Source of the DNA: CALLVY01 sp937899855
GTDB taxonomy: Bacteria > Bacteroidota > Bacteroidia > Chitinophagales > Saprospiraceae
Direction: 5' to 3'
Length of the DNA stretch: 64,000 nt
NCBI GenBank assembly: GCA_039820405.1
Contig: JBCBQC010000006.1
Coordinates: 62,001 to 126,000 of the forward strand
In this document: positions 24,999-31,463 of the stretch, in pieces
Layout of the letters: every line of letters begins with the position of its first letter
How positions within the stretch are numbered: position 1 is the first letter of the stretch
Position numbers and translations under genes: made by a program
Notes under the pieces: model-generated
Database searches by the model: none
Seen by the model: the letters and a program-made list of their open reading frames with translations, nothing else
What the model was told of the DNA's origin: nothing

Positions 24999-25027
24999 GA
25001 GCTCACCCATTCTCTCACTTCCCTAAA
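24999..25027 (+). promoter_or_regulatory. Leader element shared with the second subtilisin gene
   Basis: GAGCTC at 24999-25004, preceded by TTAG six bases earlier, and TTCCCTAAA at 25019-25027, which ends 11 bases before the ATG. The same TTAG-N6-GAGCTC and TTCCCTAAA-N11-ATG arrangement occurs before the paralogous gene (27516-27552). Confidence 0.45.
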
Positions 25028-25038
25028 TTCAATGACTC

Positions 25039-27204
25039 ATGATGAGATTAATATCCCTCTACCTGGGCCTCAGCCTAGTGGCCCACCTATTGCCCGCCCA
25101 GAGCGCCTATTACTACGCCACCAACGGTCGGGTGGAGCTGTCGCCCAATACCGAAAGAATATTCGTCCAACCCAGCGAAGGCACCAGCCAACAAGCACTG
25201 GTGGAAAGCCTCAAAGGGCTGGCCACCGTTGTTCAGTTTGATCGCGATCGCATGTACCAGGCCCTGAACGTCCTCGATGCACGCGGGGAAGATCGCGACT
25301 GGTACTGGGCCGAAATCCAACTGCTCGCCCCCCAGTCGGTACTCAGTTACGGACAGACCCTCCGCAGCCTCGCCCAAAAAACGGGTGTCGATCTGGTAGC
25401 CCCTTACTACGGAACCGGCGATGCGGCCGTTTCCCTCACTCCCTACCTGGTGGTGCAGCTCAAAGATGAAGACGACCGGGCCACCCTTGAAGCCCAGGCC
25501 ACCGCCGACCGAGCCGTAATCGTCGGCCGCGATCCCTTTATGCCCGATTGGTATACCGTTCGGGTAAGTACCGAAACGGGACGTAATGCCCTGCAATTGG
25601 CCAACCGTTGGCACGAGTCCGGCCAGTTTCGCCTGGTCAGCCCCAGCCTGATGGCCACCATCGAACCCAATTGTGCCAGCGATCCCCTATTCGGCAATCA
25701 GTGGAACCTTAAAAATACCAGCCAGCAGTGCAGCAACTCCAACGGCATCGACGTCAACGCCTGTGGAGCCTACAACCAGGGTTCCTCTTCGGTCGAAGTG
25801 GCGGTAATCGACGAAGGGGTACAACTCAACCACCCCGACTTGCAGGCCAATTTGTCCGGTTCGAGCTACGATACCGAAACCAGTTCTTCGCCTTCCCGTT
25901 TGTGGGGCAGTCACGGTACGCGTTGTGCCGGAATCGTGGGGGCTCGTAAAAACAATGGGCGGGGTGGATCGAGTGTTGCTCCTTTTACGCGGATGATTTC
26001 GGTCAGCAATCGCTTTGGTGGCAATCCGGGATTGGTTCAGGAACTGGCCAATGGCATCAACTGGGCCTGGCAAAACGGTGCGGAAGTCTTGAGCAACTCC
26101 TGGGGCGCAGCCGGTTCGGCTAGCTTTTCTCAAATCAACGCGGCCATCTCCAATGCCCTCAACAACGGCCGTGGTGGTCGGGGTAGCGTCGTGGTTTTCT
26201 CCGCGGGGAATAGCAATGTCAATGGTGTGGGCTCGCCCGCAGATGACAATGACGACATCATCGCGGTGGGAGCCATGAGCCCGAACGGCCAGCGCAAAAG
26301 TCCCAGTACCTGTGACGGCGAGACCTGGTGGGGGAGCAACTACGGCTCCGACTTGGACATCATGGCACCGGGAGTAAAGATACCCACCACGACCAACGGC
26401 AGTGGTTATGTCAACAATTTTAACGGCACCTCCGCAGCCTGTCCGCACGTAGCGGGCGTGGCGGCCTTGGTCATCAATCAAAACCCCTGTTTGACCCAGG
26501 ATCAGGTCCGGGACATCATCGAATTGTCGGCCCGCAAGGTGGGGGGCTATACCTATGCGAACACCTCGGGCCGTCCCAACGGTACCTGGGATCGCGAGAT
26601 GGGCTACGGCTTGGTCGACGCCCGTGAGGCCACCAAGCGGGCGCTGCCCTTTATCAACGGTCCCGATTTGATCAATTGCAACGGAACTTATACCACCCAG
26701 GCCATCCCCGGCTCGACGTCCTACACCTGGACTTGGACGGGCTCCACTTTTATTCGACTCCAACCTTCGGGAACCACTGCCCGGCTCGTCAACACGACCA
26801 GTCTGGCCGGTGGGGGTACGCTTTGCGTAAGAGCGAACAATGCTTTTGGGGCCTGTACGCAACGTTGCCGGACGCTGGGCTCCCCACCCTGTGGTTGGTT
26901 CTTCGACGGCGATGCCGAAGCTTGGTTGGACGTAGAGGACGTCTCCAATCAGCACAAGGGGGTCGAGCCAGCTGCGGAGGTGGAGGTATTTCCCAATCCA
27001 ACCAACGAGGTGCTGAACCTGCGGCTGGAAGTGGCCAATGCCTTTATTGAGGTGGTGGCGGCCGACGGTCGGGTGGTACTCGCCACGGCCAGCAATGACT
27101 ACCGCGAGACGCTGGACCTGTCGGCGCAGCCAGCGGGTGTCTACCTGCTCCGCGTGATCCAGCCCAATCGGGCCATCTACACCGAAAAGGTAGTCGTGTT
27201 TTAG
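25039..27204 (+). CDS. Secreted S8 subtilisin-like protease with T9SS type A tail (copy 1)
   Basis: A 721-residue exported protease. The signal peptide is LISLYLGLSLVAHLLPAQ. An N-terminal propeptide-like region of about 200 residues precedes the catalytic domain, which has the triad Asp258 (VAVIDEGVQLNHPDL), His292 (GSHGTRCAG) and Ser465 (NGTSAACPHVAGVAAL), with the oxyanion Asn in SAGNSN. After about residue 560 comes a Cys-containing beta-sandwich (TYTTQAIPGSTSYTWTWTGS, AFGACTQRCRTLG). The C-terminus is a T9SS type A sorting domain (VEVFPNPTNEVLNL...PAGVYLLRVIQPN...EKVVVF). It would be secreted by T9SS and act on extracellular protein. It is about 60% alike in layout and motifs to the next gene, a tandem duplicate, and follows a LytTR regulator gene. 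Confidence 0.92.
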   Translation: MMRLISLYLGLSLVAHLLPAQSAYYYATNGRVELSPNTERIFVQPSEGTSQQALVESLKGLATVVQFDRDRMYQALNVLDARGEDRDWYWAEIQLLAPQSVLSYGQTLRSLAQKTGVDLVAPYYGTGDAAVSLTPYLVVQLKDEDDRATLEAQATADRAVIVGRDPFMPDWYTVRVSTETGRNALQLANRWHESGQFRLVSPSLMATIEPNCASDPLFGNQWNLKNTSQQCSNSNGIDVNACGAYNQGSSSVEVAVIDEGVQLNHPDLQANLSGSSYDTETSSSPSRLWGSHGTRCAGIVGARKNNGRGGSSVAPFTRMISVSNRFGGNPGLVQELANGINWAWQNGAEVLSNSWGAAGSASFSQINAAISNALNNGRGGRGSVVVFSAGNSNVNGVGSPADDNDDIIAVGAMSPNGQRKSPSTCDGETWWGSNYGSDLDIMAPGVKIPTTTNGSGYVNNFNGTSAACPHVAGVAALVINQNPCLTQDQVRDIIELSARKVGGYTYANTSGRPNGTWDREMGYGLVDAREATKRALPFINGPDLINCNGTYTTQAIPGSTSYTWTWTGSTFIRLQPSGTTARLVNTTSLAGGGTLCVRANNAFGACTQRCRTLGSPPCGWFFDGDAEAWLDVEDVSNQHKGVEPAAEVEVFPNPTNEVLNLRLEVANAFIEVVAADGRVVLATASNDYRETLDLSAQPAGVYLLRVIQPNRAIYTEKVVVF

Positions 27205-27276
27205 GTTGTGTCTTACAAATACCCATCGTTGAATCTGACTCGTCTTTAGAACCTCTCCATCACCTATTCCTCGCCA

Positions 27277-27292
27277 AATAGCTATGGCTATT
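27277..27292. promoter_or_regulatory. Short palindrome between the two protease genes
   Basis: AATAGC-TATG-GCTATT is a perfect six-base-arm inverted repeat, flanked by CC/GG with one mismatch. It lies 75 bases after the first protease stop. It could be a binding site or a weak hairpin; nothing more can be said. Confidence 0.3.
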
Positions 27293-27393
27293 CGGCTCGG
27301 AATGAGGCTCGGTGAGAACCAAAATCCGAATCACCTTCATTCAAAAGCATTTATAAGGCACAACCTGATATTTACCGTTAAGCGGGCTCCTGG

Positions 27394-27430
27394 GTTGTCC
27401 CGATTACCGTTGGGGCAGCCCTTTTTTTAC
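27394..27430 (+). terminator. Rho-independent terminator between the protease paralogs
   Basis: GGGTTGTCCC (27394-27403) pairs with GGGGCAGCCC (27414-27423) over ten base pairs, two of them G-U, around a ten-base loop. Seven T residues follow. The two proteases therefore appear to be separate transcription units, the second with its own promoter in 27431-27563. Elsewhere in this 359-base gap I see only the short palindrome at 27277 and the shared leader before 27564. Confidence 0.8.
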
Positions 27431-27525
27431 CACTCATCGTTGATTTTCGTCCGCTTATCGGGCTTTTGTACCGGTGGGGAAATTAGATTTGAAAGGAGCG
27501 AACATTTCCCTCAATTTAGTAAGAC

Positions 27526-27552
27526 GAGCTCGTACATTTTCATTTCCCTAAA
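27526..27552 (+). promoter_or_regulatory. Leader element shared with the first subtilisin gene
   Basis: GAGCTC (27526-27531), with TTAG six bases before it, and TTCCCTAAA (27544-27552) ending 11 bases before the ATG match the leader of the upstream paralog in order and nearly in spacing. The surrounding bases have diverged more than these blocks. Confidence 0.45.
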
Positions 27553-27563
27553 CCCCATTAATT

Positions 27564-29756
27564 ATGAAAAGACCATTATGTCTATGGCTAGGCCTGTGTG
27601 TCCTAGTGCACCTACTTCCCGCCCAAAATGCTTACTACTACAGTGTGGACGGTCCGACCGAATTACTCCCCAACTACGAACTGACCTTTGTGGAGCTCAC
27701 CGAAAATGCTACCCGTGACGATCTGGAGAAAAGCCTGCTGGGTATGGCCGAAATTACGCGCTTTGCAACGGATCAATTGTACCGCACCCTCAACGTCATC
27801 GACCGGGAAGGCGAAGACCAAGAGTGGTCCTGGGCCGAGGTTCGGCTGCTCCGTCCCGGAGACCGTGAAGCCTACGCCAGCTTCCTCCAGCAGCTTGGCC
27901 GTGAGGGTTTCGTAGAAACGGTTGCTCCCTATTTTACCGTTGATGACAGTCCCGTTGGCGTCTCCAATTACTTTTACGTCAAATTGCAGCGAGCGAGCGA
28001 CTTTGACTTGCTGCAGGACTACGCCGAGAAGCAAGATGCCCGGATCGCGGGTCAAAATACCTTTATGCCCTTGTGGTACGTATTGAGAGTGACCAAGCAG
28101 AGTGGTCTCCATGGTTTGGAGATGGCCAATCGTTTTTACGAGTCCGGCCTTTTTGCCGAAGCCCATCCCGACTTCCTGATCGACTTGTTGGACCAGTGCG
28201 CCAGCGACCCCTTATTCCCCACCCAGTGGAACTTGCGAAACACTGGGCAAAACGGCGGGACTTCGGGAGCGGACATTCGGGTCTGTAGTGCGCTCAATGC
28301 TGGCTCCAGCTCGGTACGCGTCGCCGTCTTGGACCAGGGCATCCAACTCAACCATCCCGATTTACAGCAAAACATCCACAGCAGCAGCTACGATTGCCAA
28401 ACCGGTACCTCTCCCTCCCAACTGCGGGGAACCCACGGCACCAATTGTGCGGGTATCGTCAGTGCGCGGAAAAACAACGGCCAGGGCGTCTCCAGCGTAG
28501 CTCCTTACGGTCGTATGATGTCGGTGAGCCACAGCCTGACCTTCGTGACTGGCCTTACTTCGCACCTGTCGGACGGGCTCAACTGGTCCTGGCAAAACGG
28601 AGCGGACGTGATCAGTAATTCCTGGGGCCATTCTACGCTGGGCGTATCGATTATCCAAAACGCCATCCAGAACGCGCTGAACAGTGGGCGTGGTGGCAAA
28701 GGCACCGTGGTGTGTTTTGCCGCGGGCAACTCGAATAGCAGCGTCCTTCCCCCCGCCAATACGATCAGCGATATCATCGCGGTGGGTGCCATGAGCCCCT
28801 GCTACGAAAGAAAGAACCCCTCCTCCTGTGACGGTGAGTTTTGGTGGGGGAGTAGCTTCGGCAGCCAACTGGACGTCGTAGCACCCGGCGTTAAGATTCC
28901 GACCACGACCAATGGCAGCGGGTACAACAGCGCTTTTAATGGAACCTCCTCCGCCTGTCCGCACGTAGCGGGTTTGGCAGCTCTGATCATCAACCAGAAC
29001 CCCTGTCTGACCCAGGATCAGGTTCGGGACATCATCGAACTGACCGCGCGTAAGGTGGGGGGCTACTCCTACACGACGACTTCGGGACGGTCCAACGGGA
29101 CCTGGGACGATGAGATGGGCTACGGCCTGATCGACGCCCAAGCGGCTACCCAGCGGGCCCTGCCCTATATCACGGGCCCCGATGTGGCGGGTTGTAGTGG
29201 CAGCTACTATACCCAGACCATCCCCGGTGCAACCTCTTATACCTGGACTTGGACGGGAAGCAGCCACATTTCCATGTATTCCTTCCACACCAGTGCCCAG
29301 CTTTACACCAGCGCCTCTTACGGTGGTGGTGGGCTACTTTGCGTACGGGCCAATAATGCCTTCGGAGCGTGTAAGGAGCGCTGTCGGACCCTATCGTTGA
29401 CGGGTTGTGGTGGCGGAGGTTGGCCACCCTATTACTACCTGGATGGAGAGGGATCGGAAGACCTGTGGTTTGACGTCGACGACGATCAAACGACCCGCGA
29501 AGCGGCGCTGGAAGCCTTGGGTGGTGATGCGGTTAGCATTTTCCCCAATCCTACTAGCGATGTCCTCAATGTCCAACTGGGCGAGAAAGGAGCCTACCTC
29601 GAATTGGTAGCGGTGGACGGTCGGATCGTGATGGAGGAAGCCGTGGTGGAGCCCAGTCGGCAGTTGGATCTGTCCCAATTGGAGACGGGGGTTTACCTAC
29701 TCCGCGTGATCCAGCCCAACGGCTTGGTCCATTCTGAGAAAGTGATGAAGTATTAA
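27564..29756 (+). CDS. Secreted S8 subtilisin-like protease with T9SS type A tail (copy 2)
   Basis: A 730-residue paralog of the preceding gene with the same layout: signal peptide (LCLWLGLCVLVHLLPAQ), ~200-residue pro-region, and catalytic domain with Asp257 (VAVLDQGIQLNHPDL), His291 (RGTHGTNCAG) and Ser462 (NGTSSACPHVAGLAAL). It also has a Cys-pair beta domain (TWTWTGSSHISMYS, AFGACKERCRTLS) and a T9SS type A tail (VSIFPNPTSDVLNV...ETGVYLLRVIQPN). The Asp-x-Gly motif is DQG here and DEG in copy 1. The most divergent parts are the pro-region and the linker before the sorting tail (a Gly/Pro/Tyr-rich GGGWPPYYY stretch here), suggesting different substrates or activation after duplication (inference). 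Confidence 0.92.
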   Translation: MKRPLCLWLGLCVLVHLLPAQNAYYYSVDGPTELLPNYELTFVELTENATRDDLEKSLLGMAEITRFATDQLYRTLNVIDREGEDQEWSWAEVRLLRPGDREAYASFLQQLGREGFVETVAPYFTVDDSPVGVSNYFYVKLQRASDFDLLQDYAEKQDARIAGQNTFMPLWYVLRVTKQSGLHGLEMANRFYESGLFAEAHPDFLIDLLDQCASDPLFPTQWNLRNTGQNGGTSGADIRVCSALNAGSSSVRVAVLDQGIQLNHPDLQQNIHSSSYDCQTGTSPSQLRGTHGTNCAGIVSARKNNGQGVSSVAPYGRMMSVSHSLTFVTGLTSHLSDGLNWSWQNGADVISNSWGHSTLGVSIIQNAIQNALNSGRGGKGTVVCFAAGNSNSSVLPPANTISDIIAVGAMSPCYERKNPSSCDGEFWWGSSFGSQLDVVAPGVKIPTTTNGSGYNSAFNGTSSACPHVAGLAALIINQNPCLTQDQVRDIIELTARKVGGYSYTTTSGRSNGTWDDEMGYGLIDAQAATQRALPYITGPDVAGCSGSYYTQTIPGATSYTWTWTGSSHISMYSFHTSAQLYTSASYGGGGLLCVRANNAFGACKERCRTLSLTGCGGGGWPPYYYLDGEGSEDLWFDVDDDQTTREAALEALGGDAVSIFPNPTSDVLNVQLGEKGAYLELVAVDGRIVMEEAVVEPSRQLDLSQLETGVYLLRVIQPNGLVHSEKVMKY

Positions 29757-29800
29757 GGGAAGGGCCACGGGCCCATATTTTGAACCATTGGAAAATTGAA

Positions 29801-29830
29801 AAGGGGAAGCGATCATCATCGCTTCCCCTT
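29801..29830. terminator. Bidirectional hairpin terminator between protease 2 and rplT
   Basis: AAGGGGAAGCGAT (29801-29813) and ATCGCTTCCCCTT (29818-29830) form a perfect 13-bp stem with a CATC loop. On the minus strand it is followed by TTTTCAATTTT, so it ends the infC-rpmI-rplT transcript; on the plus strand it would end the protease transcript less efficiently. Confidence 0.8.
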
Positions 29831-29857
29831 CCGTTGTGCGGGTCCCTACGGACCGAA

Positions 29858-30211
29858 CTAGCTGGCCTGCTTGACCGAGTCGACCACCGATTTGAAGGTA
29901 TCGGGGTGGTTCATGGCCAGGTCGGCGAGAACTTTGCGGTTCATCTCGATGTCGTTTTTGGACAAGAGGTGCATCAGGCGGGAGTAGGTCGTGCCATTGA
30001 TCCGGGCGGCCGCGTTGATCCGAGCGATCCAGAGCCGACGGAAGGCCCGCTTCTTGTTGCGGCGATCGCGGTAGGCGTAAGTGAGGCCTTTTTCGACCGC
30101 ATTTTTGGCTACGGTGTATACTTTGGAGCGAGCACCGAAGTAACCCCGCGCCATTTTCATGATTTTCTTACGGCGGCGGCGCGAGGCGACCGCATTGACT
30201 GATCTGGGCAT
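29858..30211 (-). CDS. rplT: 50S ribosomal protein L20
   Basis: A 117-residue L20, the normal length. It starts MPRSVNAVASRRRRKKIMK and contains ARGYFGARSKVYTVAK, YAYRDRRNKKRAFRRLWI and ARINAAARINGTTYSRLMH. It binds 23S rRNA domain I early in 50S assembly. It is the last gene of the infC-rpmI-rplT operon, 75 bases after rpmI. In other bacteria L20 represses this operon by binding its leader or intergenic RNA; no obvious L20-like pseudoknot is identified here. Confidence 0.98.
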   Translation of the reverse strand: MPRSVNAVASRRRRKKIMKMARGYFGARSKVYTVAKNAVEKGLTYAYRDRRNKKRAFRRLWIARINAAARINGTTYSRLMHLLSKNDIEMNRKVLADLAMNHPDTFKSVVDSVKQAS

Positions 30212-30286
30212 ATTGCGTTGATTTTTAGTACGATACCGAGATTCTTGGAGAATGCTTTGGCCGGTATCCTCGTTAAAAAAATGGAT

Positions 30287-30484
30287 TTATTTCAGGCAGA
30301 GTAACTGCTTGATCCGACCCTCGTCGGCCTTGCTGACGAGCGTCGAGTGGCTCAGGGCCAATTTCTGCTTCTTTGACTTGTTGCGCATCATGTGCGAAGT
30401 GTACGCGTGACGTCTTTTGATTTTACCACTTCCCGTGACCTTGAAACGCTTCTTGGCACTGGAGTGGGTCTTCATCTTAGGCAT
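30287..30484 (-). CDS. rpmI: 50S ribosomal protein L35
   Basis: A 65-residue L35: MPKMKTHSSAKKRFKVTGSGKIKRRHAYTSH in outline (MPKMKTHSSAKKRFKVTGSG is the family opening), ending in a Lys/Arg-rich helix. It sits in the conserved order infC, rpmI, rplT on the minus strand, 122 bases after infC. It is a basic structural protein of the large subunit. Confidence 0.97.
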   Translation of the reverse strand: MPKMKTHSSAKKRFKVTGSGKIKRRHAYTSHMMRNKSKKQKLALSHSTLVSKADEGRIKQLLCLK

Positions 30485-30606
30485 GGTCCTAATTATTTAC
30501 GGTTAAATATATAGTCGTCTTTGCAAACGGATGGCAAAGATAGCGAAAAACTGCTAGTTAATCAAACTTTGTGGGAGCAGAAAATGATCCGTCCCGGAGC
30601 CAGGAT

Positions 30607-31242
30607 TTACTTGTCGCGGTCCGGGGTCGAGGTTTTCTTGGGGCGTTGCTTTTGCGAGGCCTTTTTGAGTGGAGCGATCACCACCGTCATCCGGCGGCCT
30701 TCCATCTTGGGCAGGGCTTCGGCACTCCCCAGCTCTTCGAGTTGCTTGAGAAAGCGGAGCAGGAGCAATTCACCCCTTTCCTTAAAGACAATGGTCCGGC
30801 CACGAAAGTGTACGTAAGCCTTTACCTTGGCACCCTCTTCCAGGAATTTCTTGGCGTGGCGCAGCTTGAACTCAAAGTCGTGATCGTCGGTATTGGGGCC
30901 GAAGCGAATCTCTTTGATGACCGTCTTTACGGCTTTGGCCTTGATTTCTTTCTCCTTCTTCTTCTTCTGATAGAGGAATTTCTTGTAGTCGATGATTCGA
31001 CAGACCGGTGGATCGGCCTTGGGGGAGATTTCGACGAGGTCCAATTCTAACTTTTCCGCCCAATCGCGGACTTGTTGAGTGGGGTAAATGTCGGAGCTTA
31101 CTTCGCGTCCGGCAACCCGGCTGACTTTGTCCAAGTTGTCACCAACGAGGCGAATCCGGGGAACGCGAATGTATTGATTGATGCGGAAGCGGGGTTTTTC
31201 CGCTTGTCTTTGATAATTTCTAGGTCTTCTTCCTCTTGCCAA
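30607..31242 (-). CDS. infC: Translation initiation factor IF-3, predicted non-AUG start
   Basis: The 211-residue factor binds the 30S subunit and checks the initiator tRNA. The N-domain begins ARGRRPRNYQRQ...RFRINQYIRVPRIRLVGDN and the C-domain has FGPNTDDHDFEFKLRHAKKFLEEGAKVKAYVHFRGR in outline, followed by a basic C-terminal extension (KKASQKQRPKK). No ATG lies at the expected start: TTG at 31242 gives the family-like N-terminus, and an in-frame ATT at 31266 is the alternative (AUU starts infC in E. coli and allows autoregulation). The ATG at 31326 would add 28 hydrophobic residues and is not credible. Upstream is clpC with a terminator at 31412-31441. Confidence 0.93.
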   Translation of the reverse strand: MARGRRPRNYQRQAEKPRFRINQYIRVPRIRLVGDNLDKVSRVAGREVSSDIYPTQQVRDWAEKLELDLVEISPKADPPVCRIIDYKKFLYQKKKKEKEIKAKAVKTVIKEIRFGPNTDDHDFEFKLRHAKKFLEEGAKVKAYVHFRGRTIVFKERGELLLLRFLKQLEELGSAEALPKMEGRRMTVVIAPLKKASQKQRPKKTSTPDRDK

Positions 31243-31324
31243 ATGATTTTGATTTAGTGAAAAAATAAAAGCTATTACAAAAATATAAGGGATTGTTATT
31301 GAAGTAAGTTCAACATCCCTCGGC

Positions 31325-31338
31325 ATTTGTTAACAAAT
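31325..31338. promoter_or_regulatory. Perfect 14-bp palindrome upstream of infC
   Basis: ATTTGTTAACAAAT is its own reverse complement. It lies about 80 bases before the infC start. On the minus strand a TATTTTTG (-7-like) follows near 31280. It may be an operator, or chance in an A/T-rich leader. Confidence 0.35.
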
Positions 31339-31411
31339 ATGCTCTTTTTAAAGGGAGTATGAAAATTTTCCACCCGAAATATGTGAAAACAGTAGGATGT
31401 AAGAAAGCGCA

Positions 31412-31441
31412 GAGGCATCCATTCCAACGAATGAATGCCTC
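31412..31441 (-). terminator. Hairpin terminator after clpC
   Basis: On the minus strand GAGGCATTCATTC, a GTTG loop and GAATGGATGCCTC pair over 13 bases with one mismatch, directly after the clpC stop. The T-tract that follows is weak (CTGCGCTTTCTT), so termination may be partial. Confidence 0.6.
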
Positions 31442-31463
31442 CGTCTTTATTTTATAGTGTGGA

